This document shows positions 1 through 9,593 of a DNA stretch of 64,000 nt, in pieces. The stretch lies in assembly GCA_030550175.1 (NCBI GenBank), contig JAUQPW010000003.1, forward strand, positions 1-64,000. Direction: 5' to 3'. Origin of the DNA: a bacterium. GTDB taxonomy: Bacteria; Moduliflexota; Moduliflexia; Moduliflexales; JAUQPW01. Both the position numbers and the translations under genes were made by a program. The notes beneath the pieces were generated by a model that worked only from the letters and a program-made list of their open reading frames with translations, was not told the DNA's origin and searched no databases. Each line of letters opens with the position of its first letter. Positions within the stretch are counted from its first letter, which is position 1.

Positions 1-307
1 GTATAAATCTTATACCCTCGACCCTGGAGATCTTCCCACCCATAACGACTCCTCAGGTGCTCAACCACATCATCCACAAAGTATGGAGCCTGTTTGAGGT
101 TCCTTCTACCCAGAAAAGGAAAACCATATTTATAATCTTTGCACTTAAAATTCCAGAATAAGTAAAGATGGGGTTAAAAATTTCAAGCTCTACAGCTAAA
201 AGAAGAGAAATGGGATGATGGCTACATTGAATGAACCATTCGCTACTCGCCATTGAGAAAAATGAGGGGATGAATACATGGAATGGGGAAACCGGAGAAA
301 CATCAAC
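1..307. other. left edge, no gene recognised
   Basis: No supportable gene. One plus-strand frame is open from the window edge to a stop near position 170 and another to a stop near 113, so the C-terminus of a gene entering from the left is possible. Neither translation resembles a family I know. The stretch lies downstream of comB. Confidence 0.4.
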
Positions 308-1051
308 TCAGGGAGTGATGATTCCATTTTTAAGTCGAGGCACTAAATCATAGAGATCTATTTGAGAACAAAATTTTAAATCCTCTCCTAAATCGATATC
401 TATAAGGCCCTGACCTCCTCGGGTACGCCGAAATAATCCCAACAGGTCGGTTTGATAACTTCGGTAGAGAATCTCGGCAGCTTCAGCCGCCTCGCTTTTT
501 TTTAGCTTTTCAGAAACCAGCCGATCCAATTTGTGGATCAACCCTCCTGCACAGACTAAATCTTCCAAAGAAAAATTTCCCTCTGTCCCGGCACAGGCAA
601 TAAGTACCTCTTCCGGTTGAAGTGCTCCCTTTTGTATTTGGGCAGCCAGTCGCCTGGCGACTGCAGTCAGGTTAACGAAGGCACAAATCAACACTTCCCC
701 GGCCACCTCTACCATCTTAAGCACCCGGGTTCCGTTGGTTGTCGTTAACAAAATCTTCTTTCCCCGGACCGTTTCAGAATTATATTCCCTCGGAGAGTTT
801 CCGAGATGAAATCCCTCAACTTTTCTACCTCCCCGTTCTCCTCCGATGATCCAGGGAGAATCCGATTCCTGGAATTTCTGAAAAGCTTCCTCTGGAGTCA
901 GTACCGGAAGGATAAGTAACGATCCGTTTTGCAAGGCGGTGATGATGGTAGTGGTAGCCCGCAGCACATCGATTGCTACCGCTGTTTTACCTTCAAACTT
1001 TTTGTAAGCGAGCTCTTCGGGAATTACTGCAATATCCAGATTCACTTTCAT
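308..1051 (-). CDS. comB: 2-phosphosulfolactate phosphatase (ComB family)
   Basis: 247 residues, about the normal family length. ComB hydrolyses 2-phosphosulfolactate to sulfolactate. It was described in coenzyme M synthesis in methanogens and also occurs in bacteria that do not make coenzyme M. The N-terminal AVAIDVLRATTT segment (about residues 25-36), the IGGERGGRK motif (about 69-77) and the LTTTNGT motif (about 102-108) are the recognisable parts of the fold. The gene lies 56 bases downstream of cofH on the same strand, so the two are probably co-transcribed. No other coenzyme M gene is in view. Its role here, sulfolactate metabolism or something tied to F420, is open; the family call is firm. 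Confidence 0.88.
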   Translation of the reverse strand: MKVNLDIAVIPEELAYKKFEGKTAVAIDVLRATTTIITALQNGSLLILPVLTPEEAFQKFQESDSPWIIGGERGGRKVEGFHLGNSPREYNSETVRGKKILLTTTNGTRVLKMVEVAGEVLICAFVNLTAVARRLAAQIQKGALQPEEVLIACAGTEGNFSLEDLVCAGGLIHKLDRLVSEKLKKSEAAEAAEILYRSYQTDLLGLFRRTRGGQGLIDIDLGEDLKFCSQIDLYDLVPRLKNGIITP

Positions 1052-1107
1052 CGGTGAAGGAGGTTTGAAACCTGCCCCTGTTTCATGAAATGCAAATTGA
1101 CATTGCT

Positions 1108-2343
1108 TTACCTGCCGGATACCGGTAAAGCTACTTCCTCCGTATAAGCCGGGTTGGCTTCGGTAGTTACCTCTTCTTTTTGGTTGAACACCTTAAGGAG
1201 TTGATAAGTAGTCGAACGCTCGGCCGGGGTTCTTCCCAGGTCCCAGATCAACCGTCGCATCTCCTCTGGAGCCAGATACTCTCCGGTTGTTGCTCCGGCT
1301 GCTTTAGAAATATTTTCTTCCATTAAAGTTCCACTGAAATCGTTAGCGCCTGCATTTAAGCATAACTGGGCGAGTTTAATCCCCAGTTTAACCCAGGAAA
1401 CCTGAATGTTTTTAATATATCCGTTCAGCATTATTCTGGAGACTGCATGCATTCTGAGTTCTTCAAGCCCGGTGGGCCCGGGTCTGGACCCGTCTTTACG
1501 ATACAGAAAAGTATTTTCATGAACAAATCCCAGGGGTACAAACTCGGTAAAACCGTGGGTTTCTTTTTGAATAGAACGGATCAGGGCGAGATGGTTCGCA
1601 ATGTGCCATGGCTTTTCCACATGTCCATACATAATGGTAGCGGTGGAAGGAATTCCTAATCTATGGGCGGTCGTAATAATCTTAACCCACATGGCGACTT
1701 TAAGTCGGTTCTGAGATAAGATCCTGCGAACCTCATCATCCAGGATCTCGGCGGCCGTACCCGGAATGGTTCCCAGTCCGGCTTCCTTGAGCATGAGCAA
1801 GTAATCCTCCAAACTAAGCCCGGTCCGTTCGACTCCATGAAGGATCTCCATGGGAGAATAAGCATGGATGTGGATCTGCGGGGCTTTCTTCTTAACCAGA
1901 CGTAAAATGTCCCGATACAGATAACCATCCATATTTCGGGGTAATCCTCCCTGGATACAGACCTCTGTAGCACCTCGTCTTACGGCATCTTCTACCTTGG
2001 CTTCGATTTCTTCGGGAGTCCGCATGTAAGCATCTTCTTGATCGGGTCTCCGCTTAAATCCGCAAAATTTACACCCTACATAACAGATATTGGTAAAATT
2101 AATATTTCGGTTTACAACATAGGTGACAATATCTCCAACGGCCCGCCGCCGAAGCTCATCGGCAACCAGAACCAGCGCTGTTAACTCAAAATCTCGAACT
2201 TCCAACAGCTTAATGCATTCCTCAACGGAAATTTCTTTGTCCTCCAGGGCTTTATCCAAAATCCTAGCAATAGATGGATCCATCATGTTCAAGAAACGAT
2301 CTAGAAGACCGGTTAAATGAGGTATATCCGTAGCTGTTATCAT
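1108..2343 (-). CDS. cofH: FO synthase subunit 2 (CofH), radical SAM
   Basis: 411 residues. CofH works with CofG to join tyrosine-derived 4-hydroxyphenyl material to the pyrimidine precursor, giving FO, the chromophore of cofactor F420. The radical-SAM cysteines are in CYVGCKFC (about residues 87-94). The family blocks HIHAYSPMEI, GTIPGTAAEILDDEVR and TEFVPLGFVH are all present. Related MqnC/MqnE enzymes of menaquinone synthesis share the fold, but the PGTAAEILDDEV block and the adjacent CofG and CofC genes favour CofH. It heads a leftward unit with comB and is divergent from cofG. In actinobacteria the two halves are fused as FbiC; here they are separate. Confidence 0.93.
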   Translation of the reverse strand: MITATDIPHLTGLLDRFLNMMDPSIARILDKALEDKEISVEECIKLLEVRDFELTALVLVADELRRRAVGDIVTYVVNRNINFTNICYVGCKFCGFKRRPDQEDAYMRTPEEIEAKVEDAVRRGATEVCIQGGLPRNMDGYLYRDILRLVKKKAPQIHIHAYSPMEILHGVERTGLSLEDYLLMLKEAGLGTIPGTAAEILDDEVRRILSQNRLKVAMWVKIITTAHRLGIPSTATIMYGHVEKPWHIANHLALIRSIQKETHGFTEFVPLGFVHENTFLYRKDGSRPGPTGLEELRMHAVSRIMLNGYIKNIQVSWVKLGIKLAQLCLNAGANDFSGTLMEENISKAAGATTGEYLAPEEMRRLIWDLGRTPAERSTTYQLLKVFNQKEEVTTEANPAYTEEVALPVSGR

Positions 2344-2417
2344 GGCCCCTATAAAACGTAAGTGATACCTTTTTCCAGTTAATAAGGAGGTTTTTTTACT
2401 CCTTCCCGCGGTCAGAA

Positions 2418-2454
2418 CTCAAGGTTATATGAAGTCAAAGACTTAAACCTTGAG
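2418..2454. repeat. compound hairpin between cofH and cofG
   Basis: A 9-bp perfect stem (CTCAAGGTT with AACCTTGAG) encloses a second 5-bp stem (AAGTC/GACTT, loop AAA). It sits in the 358-base divergent cofH-cofG spacer. There is no T-tract, so it is not an obvious terminator. Another weak inverted pair (TATAACC/GGTTATA) lies just downstream at about 2500-2525. Nothing else is recognised in the spacer. Confidence 0.4.
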
Positions 2455-2701
2455 GTTCATCAGGAAATAAGCTAAACCAGAATATTTCCAGGTAAAAGGT
2501 ATAACCCTTCACCACAAAGGTTATAACGAAAGAAGAGTGGTAAATTTTTACGTTTTAAGTTTTACGTTTTTCAACAGATTATCCCTTGTAAGTAACCACT
2601 TAAGATTTAGGTCATCAAGGAGCTCCAGTCAAGAAAAAACTCTTCCCTGAACTCCCCTGAGAGCCTTGACAAACCTTAAATTTCATCCTAAGGTACTGGA
2701 T

Positions 2702-3670
2702 ATGAAGGGTCGAACGGTAACGTATTCTCCGTCTATAACCATTACGGTTACCCATGATTGTCCTAAACACTGTTTGTATTGTGGATTTCGAACGGATCGA
2801 GAGGGATTGATTTCCTGGGAAAATATCGAAGCTACGCTGAACAATGCCCATCGGTTTGGGGCCACAGAAGTCCTCATTATGTCCGGAGAGGAAGTGGAAA
2901 AGTTCCCCCACATTCGAGAACAGTTAAAGGAGCGGGGTTATAAGACCTTTGTAGATTTCGTTTATTCTGTTTGTGAGACCGTTCTGGAAAATGGGTTCCT
3001 TCCCCATACCAACATCGGTGTTATGACCTATGAGGAGCTTGCCCGGTTACGGGAAGTTAACGCCTCTATGGGTCTTATGTTGGAGAACGTAGATCCCTGG
3101 GTAGCCCGGAAAGTACAACCTCAAAAAAACCTTCGGGACCGAATTCGAACCCTGGAAGATGCCGGCCGACTCAAGATTCCTTACACCAGCGGTATCCTCA
3201 TCGGAATGGGAGAATCGGTAGAGAGCCGATTCGAATCTTTGCAAATCCTTGCCGACTTGCATAAACAATACGGCCATCTTCAAGAGATCATTATTCAAAA
3301 TTATGTCCCTAACCGGGGTTCACGGCTTCGCCCATATCCCCTTTCTTTAGAGGAATATAAGGAACTTATTGCCTATTCTAAGGAGATCATGCCGGAGGTA
3401 GCCGTACAGATTCCGCCGAACTTAAATCCTTACTGGTTAGACTTGATCGAGGTCGGAGCGGAAGATCTGGGAGGGATCTCTCCGGAGGGAGATCATGTTA
3501 ACATAGACAACCCCTGGGACCAGATAACTTTCTACGAGGAAGCCCTGACCCAGAAGGGGTATCGCCTCTCCAAACGACTCCCGGTCTATGCGAAGTACTA
3601 TCAAACGGTTTTGTCCTTCCCCGGAAAGATTGGAAAGTATTTGAAAGCCTTTATAAATAATGAACCTTGA
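2702..3670 (+). CDS. cofG: FO synthase subunit 1 (CofG), radical SAM
   Basis: 322 residues from the ATG at 2702, which has AAGG nine bases upstream. An in-frame TTG at 2666 would add 12 residues and cannot be excluded. CofG is the radical-SAM partner of CofH in FO formation. The cluster motif CPKHCLYC begins about 20 residues from the ATG, preceded by VTYS, the usual position in CofG. Blocks such as LMLENVDPWV, TSGILIGMGES and the IIIQNYVPN stretch match the family. The gene is divergent from cofH and followed by cofC about 120 bases downstream, with a palindrome between them. Confidence 0.92.
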   Translation: MKGRTVTYSPSITITVTHDCPKHCLYCGFRTDREGLISWENIEATLNNAHRFGATEVLIMSGEEVEKFPHIREQLKERGYKTFVDFVYSVCETVLENGFLPHTNIGVMTYEELARLREVNASMGLMLENVDPWVARKVQPQKNLRDRIRTLEDAGRLKIPYTSGILIGMGESVESRFESLQILADLHKQYGHLQEIIIQNYVPNRGSRLRPYPLSLEEYKELIAYSKEIMPEVAVQIPPNLNPYWLDLIEVGAEDLGGISPEGDHVNIDNPWDQITFYEEALTQKGYRLSKRLPVYAKYYQTVLSFPGKIGKYLKAFINNEP

Positions 3671-3675
3671 ACGGA

Positions 3676-3701
3676 TAGGGGCGACCGGCCGGTCGCCCCT
3701 A
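3676..3701. repeat. 26-bp perfect palindrome downstream of cofG
   Basis: The 26 bases read identically on both strands (arms TAGGGGCGACCGG). It begins five bases after the cofG stop codon. It is much more GC-rich than its surroundings and has no T-tract, so it looks like a dispersed palindromic repeat rather than a classical terminator, although it could stop transcription or protect the 3' end. Confidence 0.85.
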
Positions 3702-3791
3702 CTGAGTTTAGGCTAGTCGATTTAATTTTTACCGATACCGATTAAATGAAATGCTACAAGGAGGAGGGTTCCTGGTTCAAGGTTTTTTAGG

Positions 3792-4505
3792 ATGCTGAAT
3801 TCGGTGAATTTCGCTATTGTTCCTGTTAAGCGTTTATCCCATGCCAAGGAGCGATTAGCTTCCCTTCTTTCGCCTGCCGAAAGGAGATCCCTGGCCTTTG
3901 CCATGCTAAAAGATGTTTTGTCGGCTCTCACCCGTTCCAGAGAACTCCAACATGTTGTGGTGGTCAGCAGTGATCCTACCGTATGGGAAGTAGCCCGGAA
4001 TTCCAGTGCTTTGATTATTGAAGAGTCATTCCAAGAGAATGAAAGTGCCTCGGTGGAGGCGGCAACGAAAATCTGTATAACCTGGGGTGCTTCCACGGTA
4101 TTGATTGTACCTTCCGATATCCCTCTTATAACTACCGAAGATGTGGATTTTCTTGTCAAGAAAAGCCGACAAGGACTTCAACCCTGTTTACAGATTAAAG
4201 AGGATGAGCCTGGGAGGGATTCCCCCTTTGTGATTCTCGTACCTTCTTGGGATCACAAAGGAACCAATGCCTTCTTGCGAAGACCCCCGGATGTTATTCC
4301 CTCCAGCTTTGGTTATGACAGTCTTCGGATTCATATTGCCGAGGCCGAGAGACAGAAGATTCCCTATCAAATTTACGAATTACCCAGAATCGCGTTGGAC
4401 ATTGATTCTCCTGAGGATTTAAAGTTATTTCTTTCTGCAGAAAGCCCCACCTATACCTACCGACAGCTTATGAAATCGGAAATACTCCATCGGCTTCGGC
4501 TTTAG
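3792..4505 (+). CDS. cofC: 2-phospho-L-lactate / phosphoenolpyruvate guanylyltransferase (CofC/FbiD)
   Basis: 237 residues. CofC activates 2-phospho-L-lactate, or phosphoenolpyruvate in FbiD-type bacterial enzymes, with GTP, giving the donor that CofD/FbiA joins to FO. The N-terminal nucleotidyltransferase signature is clear: IVPVKRLSHAKERLA (about residues 9-23), LSPAER, then VVVVSSDP (about 57-64) and LIVPSDIPLI (about 102-111), where the Asp binds metal. It ends seven bases from the convergent fdhA stop codon. CofD and CofE are not in the window. Which three-carbon substrate it uses cannot be read here. Confidence 0.9.
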   Translation: MLNSVNFAIVPVKRLSHAKERLASLLSPAERRSLAFAMLKDVLSALTRSRELQHVVVVSSDPTVWEVARNSSALIIEESFQENESASVEAATKICITWGASTVLIVPSDIPLITTEDVDFLVKKSRQGLQPCLQIKEDEPGRDSPFVILVPSWDHKGTNAFLRRPPDVIPSSFGYDSLRIHIAEAERQKIPYQIYELPRIALDIDSPEDLKLFLSAESPTYTYRQLMKSEILHRLRL

Positions 4506-4512
4506 TTCTGGA

Positions 4513-7317
4513 TTAAGGGTATGGAATTATTTTTTGGATTGAAACCGCACAGAACTTGAATTCTGGGATCTTTCCATAGGGATCCAACACGTCATTGGTT
4601 AAAACATTGGCAGCCGCTTCTTTAAAATGAAAGGGAATGAAGACATTTCCCGGGGATACACGTGTAGAAGCCCGGGCCTTCAAAGTGATAGTTCCCCGGC
4701 GAGAGGAAACTTTAACCTTCTCTCCGTCTTGAATTCCCAGCCTGTCTAAATCTATGGGATTCACATCCACATAGGGTTCTGGAGAGATTTCGTCCAGAGC
4801 CTTGGAACGGCGGGTCATGGTTCCTGTGTGCCAGTGTTGGAGGACACGCCCTGTGTTCAGGACAAAGGGATAGTCGGCATCAGGTAACTCTTTAGCCGGA
4901 GCGAATTCAACCGGAATGAATTTACCTTTACCGCTGGGGAAAGTTTCGGTAAACAAAACCGAGGTACCCGGATCCTCCGGGGTCCTAGAAGGCCAGAGAA
5001 TTCCACCTTTAGCCAGGCGTTCATAACTTAATCCGGCATAGCTGGGGGTTAAGGAGGTTATCTCGCGGAAAATTTCTTCGGCGGAAGCATAGCTCATAGG
5101 ATACCCCATGCGAGTGGAAAGGTCTGCGATGATCTGCCAGTCCACACGAGCCTGTCCGGGAGATTCTATAGCTTTTCGGGCCAGTTGAACTCGCCGATCT
5201 GTGTTGGTATAGGTTCCATCCTTTTCGGCAAAACTGGATCCGGGTAGAATCACATCGGCAAATTCGGCTGTTTCGGTTAAGAAAATGTCTTGAACCACAA
5301 GGAACTCTAGAGAAGCTAGACACTTTTTAACTTTATTGATATTGGGATCACTGAGGAAGGGATTTTCCCCCATCATATACATCCCTTTGATGGTTCCCTT
5401 CAAGATTTCGTTCATGATCTCCACAACGGTTAAACCCGGGTCAGGATCCAGGGGAACCCCCCAGGCTGATTCAAATTTTTTCTTTACAGCCGGATCACTC
5501 ACTTTTTGATAATCGGTATAGACAAAGGGGATAAGGCCTACATCGGAGGCACCCTGAACATTATTCTGGCCTCTCAGGGGATGAAGACCGGTCCCGGGCC
5601 GGCCAATTTGGCCGGTCACCAGGGCTAAGTTGACTAAATTCCGTGCATTATCGGTCCCTGTAGAATGTTGTGAAATTCCCATTCCCCAGAAAATCATGCT
5701 TCGTTCTGCGGTTGCATAGAGGCGAGCAATTTTTCTAACCAAATCTGCGGACACTCCGGTCAATTTCTCTACCAATTCAGGTGGGTAAGCAGTAACCGTT
5801 TCTCGAAGTTTTTCAAAGCCTTCCGTTCGTTCCTGAACAAATTTCTCGTTGATCAGACCTTCCTGGATAATTACATGTAAAAATCCATTGAGGAGGGCTA
5901 CATCGGTTCCGGGTTTGAATTGGATAAAATAATCGGCATGTCGGACTAAGTCCACATAACGCGGATCGATTACGATAAGGGTGGTTCCCTTCTTGACAGC
6001 CTGTTTGATGAAGGTAGCAGCGACCGGATGGTTTTCTACCGGGTTGGCCCCAATTACGAGGGCAACTTGGGCCTGTAAGACATCGGCAAAGATGTTGGAA
6101 ACGGCTCCACTCCCGATGGTTTCCATAAGGGCTGCTACGGAAGAAGCATGGCAAAGACGGGTACAGTGATCCACATTATTCGTTCCGAATACGGCCCGAA
6201 TAAGTTTCTGGAAGAGGTAATTATCTTCATTGGAGCACTTGGCGGAGCCGAATCCGGCCAGAGCCTTTGATCCGTAGTGCTGTTTAATCCTTAAAAATTT
6301 TGAAGCTGCCAGCTCCAGGGCTTCTTCCCAGCTAGCTTCTCGAAAAGCTTCCCGTGGGGAGTAGTCGGGACCGTTGGATTTATCCAAATTCAATTGCTTA
6401 GGGTATTCCGGTTTACGGATGAGTGGTACGGTTAACCGCTCGGGATGATTAATGTAATCAAAACCGTAGCGACCTTTCACACAAAGACGTCCTTGATTGG
6501 CCGGCCCATCCGGTCTTCCGGTAACCCGTACAATGGTATTATCGGCTACATGATAGGTGATACTACAACCGACCCCACAATAGGGGCAAAGAGAAGGGAC
6601 AGGTCGGGTATTTTTAAAATCGGTTATGGCAGTCAAGGGCTTATCGGTCAGGGCACCGGTTGGGCAATAGGCCATACACTCTCCACAGGAGACGCAAGAA
6701 GATTTCCCCATGGGCTGATCCATATCAAAGGAAATTTTGGTCTGAATTCCCTTATAAGCTCTACCGATCACCTCATTGACCTGAAGATCAGAGCAAGCCC
6801 GAATGCAACGATCACATAAAATACAGGCATCGTGATCTACGGCAATAACCGGGGAGGATAAATCGGTAGGGGGGTATGGACGTAGGGGGGGATTACCTTT
6901 ACTCCCATCCTTCCCTACTCCTATTCCCCCATTCTTTCTTGCAAACCGGGATCCCTGAATCCCATAGGCTGTGGCCAGTCTTTCTAATTCACAATCTCCA
7001 GTCTGTTCTTGCTTCTTGCAGGGGGTTGGATGGTCCGTCAAAAGGAGTTCTGTCAGTATGCGCCGGGATTGCTGAACGCGAGGGGAATGGGTTTGGATAA
7101 CCATGTCCTTCTCTACCTGTCGGATACAGGCCGGAACCAGAACGCGGGATCCTTTCACTTCCACCACACAAATCCGACAGACCGCAATTGGATTTAAGTT
7201 TGGATGATGGCAAAGAATCGGAATATTTACCCCGATGGATTGAGCCGCATCAAAAATAGTAGTACCCGGTGGAACCGAGAGGGGATGGTCGTCGATAGTT
7301 ATTGGGATAAGATTCAT
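4513..7317 (-). CDS. fdhA: NAD-dependent formate dehydrogenase, catalytic alpha subunit (Cys form)
   Basis: 934 residues. Oxidises formate to CO2 at a molybdenum or tungsten bis-pterin centre. The N-terminus is NuoG-like: [2Fe-2S] ligands C36, C47, C50 and C64, a His-Cys3 site in HPTPCKK..GDC (about 96-109), then two ferredoxin motifs, CILCDRCIRAC (about 165) and CVSCGECMAYC (about 208). The catalytic part starts with CPYCGVGC. The position that is selenocysteine in E. coli FdhH is Cys here (DHCTRLCHAS), so no SECIS element is needed. A low-complexity segment of about 25 residues sits between the His-Cys site and the first ferredoxin motif. It is probably co-transcribed with the upstream NuoE-NuoF fusion. 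No FdhD accessory gene is in view. Confidence 0.92.
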   Translation of the reverse strand: MNLIPITIDDHPLSVPPGTTIFDAAQSIGVNIPILCHHPNLNPIAVCRICVVEVKGSRVLVPACIRQVEKDMVIQTHSPRVQQSRRILTELLLTDHPTPCKKQEQTGDCELERLATAYGIQGSRFARKNGGIGVGKDGSKGNPPLRPYPPTDLSSPVIAVDHDACILCDRCIRACSDLQVNEVIGRAYKGIQTKISFDMDQPMGKSSCVSCGECMAYCPTGALTDKPLTAITDFKNTRPVPSLCPYCGVGCSITYHVADNTIVRVTGRPDGPANQGRLCVKGRYGFDYINHPERLTVPLIRKPEYPKQLNLDKSNGPDYSPREAFREASWEEALELAASKFLRIKQHYGSKALAGFGSAKCSNEDNYLFQKLIRAVFGTNNVDHCTRLCHASSVAALMETIGSGAVSNIFADVLQAQVALVIGANPVENHPVAATFIKQAVKKGTTLIVIDPRYVDLVRHADYFIQFKPGTDVALLNGFLHVIIQEGLINEKFVQERTEGFEKLRETVTAYPPELVEKLTGVSADLVRKIARLYATAERSMIFWGMGISQHSTGTDNARNLVNLALVTGQIGRPGTGLHPLRGQNNVQGASDVGLIPFVYTDYQKVSDPAVKKKFESAWGVPLDPDPGLTVVEIMNEILKGTIKGMYMMGENPFLSDPNINKVKKCLASLEFLVVQDIFLTETAEFADVILPGSSFAEKDGTYTNTDRRVQLARKAIESPGQARVDWQIIADLSTRMGYPMSYASAEEIFREITSLTPSYAGLSYERLAKGGILWPSRTPEDPGTSVLFTETFPSGKGKFIPVEFAPAKELPDADYPFVLNTGRVLQHWHTGTMTRRSKALDEISPEPYVDVNPIDLDRLGIQDGEKVKVSSRRGTITLKARASTRVSPGNVFIPFHFKEAAANVLTNDVLDPYGKIPEFKFCAVSIQKIIPYP

Positions 7318-7409
7318 TTATCGGGAATGGAAGAATGGGGGGAGTGGGGAGCAGGAAAACAAAAGGATCTTACCCCTTCCCTCCTTCTTCCACTCGGAGT
7401 TTCCATCTC

Positions 7410-9116
7410 CTAAAAACATACCCTCGAGGGACATTGTTTTTTCATAATATGGGCTTCTATCTCTTCTGGAAAGTGTTGGATAACCGAAGTAATGGGATAA
7501 GGAGCAGCCTGACCCAGACCGCAAATGGAAGTCCCTTGCATGGTCTCAGAAAGTTCCTTAATCCAGTCCAGATCCTGTTGAGAGCCCCTCCCCCGGCGAA
7601 TATCATCGAGGATTTCAACCAGTTTTTCAGAACCGACCCGGCAGGGAACGCACTTCCCACAGGATTCATTACGAAAGAACTTAATTACATTTCGGGCCAG
7701 GTCTACCATACAGGTTCCTTCGGCTATGGCAATGACGGCTCCGGATCCCAGCATGGATCCAACCCTGGCCAGGGACTGGAAATCTAAGGGGATATCCACC
7801 ATACGGGCCGGAAGGAACCCCGAAGAAGCACCTCCTGGCGCGAAGGCTTTGAGTTTTTTGCCGTTGGAAATTCCCCTACCATAATTAAAGATCAGTTCCG
7901 CCGCCGAAATTCCTAAAGAAACTTCATAGACTCCAGGTCTTTGAACTTCCCCACTCAAAGCCAGAAACTTCAAGCCTGCTGCACCGTTCTTTCCTTGGGT
8001 CTTAAACCACTCTGCGCCTTTTAGGAGAATGGCCGGAATAAAGGCAAAGGTCTCTACATTATTAATCAGGGTCGGCTTACCATAAAGTCCATGGGTTCCA
8101 GGAAAAGGAGGCTTGTTACGAGGTTCGGCCCGCTTCCCTTCCAAGGCTTCCAAGAGGGCAGTTTCCTCTCCACAGATATATCCCCCGGCACTCTCAAAGA
8201 TTTCAAGCTCAAAGGAGAAGTCTGAACCTAAAAGGTTAGGTCCTACTATACCTTTAGACCGACAAATCTGAAGAGCTTTCTCCAGAATCTCTTTTTCCCG
8301 ATGATATTCATGGCGGATAAAAATAATGCCCTTCTGCGCACCCACCAGCCGTGCTCCGATAAGCATACCTTCTATTACCAGATAAGGAAATTTCTGTAAA
8401 ATTACTCGATCTTTAAAGGTTCCCGGCTCACTCTCATCGGCATTACAAATTACATACTTAGGTTCTCCAGGAGCATGACGGACAATCTCCCACTTAACTC
8501 CCGTAGGAAATCCTGCCCCTCCCATTCCCCGGAGCCCACTATCTTTAAGCATGGCAATATAATCCTCAAAAGCACGTTCCTGAACTACTTTTCTTAATGC
8601 CTCAAAGGATTCCTGGTTTCTTTCAGATCCCGATTGGGTGGCGTAAGGATTTATTTGAAAAGTCTCCTGGGAATAGGTCGATGCAGGGTTCAAGTCCGCT
8701 CCTTTTAATTCTTCATTTCCAGTAACCAGAGTTTCTATTCGGGCTTTTAACTCTACTTCGGTAAGTCCTGGATAAATTCTATCATTGATGGAAACGGCAA
8801 CAGGGGCATCGCATTGTCCCAGGCAAGAGACTTCCTGGATGGAGATCCCTTTAAAATTTTTAGCATCAATTGCTTTTTCGATCTGATCCCGTAATCGGGA
8901 AGCTCCTTGAAGATGGCAGGAAATATCTGTACAGATTTTAATTTCATGGGAGGTTCGCGGTTTTAACCGAAAGTGAGGATAAAAACTGGCAACTCCATAA
9001 ATCTCATAGAGAGGAACTTTCAACTGAACCGCTAAGCGATGCAATTCCTCTTCAGGAAGAAAACCATGGCGATCCTGGATTGTTTTGAGTTCTTTAAGGA
9101 TCATATTTTCCACCAA
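7410..9116 (-). CDS. formate dehydrogenase diaphorase subunit, NuoE-NuoF fusion
   Basis: 568 residues. Residues 1 to about 150 are a NuoE/HoxF-N thioredoxin-like [2Fe-2S] domain (CTDISC and CLGQC give the four Cys). About 175-560 is NuoF: glycine-rich GLRGMGGAGFP, the FMN/NAD region CNADESEPGTFKDR, and the [4Fe-4S] motif ESCGKCVPC with a distal Cys in GTSICGLG. It passes electrons from FdhA to NAD+, as in FdsAB-type soluble formate dehydrogenases, where the E and F parts are usually separate (FdsG, FdsB). It is first in the leftward operon with fdhA 92 bases downstream. The final 11 or so residues run past the usual NuoF end. Confidence 0.9.
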   Translation of the reverse strand: MVENMILKELKTIQDRHGFLPEEELHRLAVQLKVPLYEIYGVASFYPHFRLKPRTSHEIKICTDISCHLQGASRLRDQIEKAIDAKNFKGISIQEVSCLGQCDAPVAVSINDRIYPGLTEVELKARIETLVTGNEELKGADLNPASTYSQETFQINPYATQSGSERNQESFEALRKVVQERAFEDYIAMLKDSGLRGMGGAGFPTGVKWEIVRHAPGEPKYVICNADESEPGTFKDRVILQKFPYLVIEGMLIGARLVGAQKGIIFIRHEYHREKEILEKALQICRSKGIVGPNLLGSDFSFELEIFESAGGYICGEETALLEALEGKRAEPRNKPPFPGTHGLYGKPTLINNVETFAFIPAILLKGAEWFKTQGKNGAAGLKFLALSGEVQRPGVYEVSLGISAAELIFNYGRGISNGKKLKAFAPGGASSGFLPARMVDIPLDFQSLARVGSMLGSGAVIAIAEGTCMVDLARNVIKFFRNESCGKCVPCRVGSEKLVEILDDIRRGRGSQQDLDWIKELSETMQGTSICGLGQAAPYPITSVIQHFPEEIEAHIMKKQCPSRVCF

Positions 9117-9593
9117 CTTTCCTTATAAAATAAAATATAACCGGCTATGAATTTACTTGACAAGCTTTATTTAAGGTTCAGTATCAACGATACCAATCTC
9201 TTTAAGACCATCCCTTTATCCTAACTACTTCAATTTTAAAAGAAAAAAATCTAAGAAAATAAAAAAGAAATTTCAAGATATTTCAACCATATCTCAGGTT
9301 GTCTGATAAAACCAGTTACGGCAATCGGTATGGGTTACCAAGACCGAGAAGAAATATAAGAAAATAATAAAACCGACAAAGTCTAAAAACGCAGACCCGT
9401 CGATGGAAGTGAGGACAGGCAGGGGTTGAAAAAGAGACTAATCGGAAAGGTATAAAAACTTATCCACGTTCTTCAGGAAAAAATGATACAAGGGTAGATA
9501 TGTCAAAGAAGATTCATAATTTTAACTCCTGGAGTTAAACCTAAGATTACCTCGTTGCTTCTATCCTGTCAAGGCGAAACTTTCATCATTCCG

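Noticed and set aside
53..253. 66-codon minus frame at the left edge
   Set aside because: No ribosome site, family resemblance or convincing composition.
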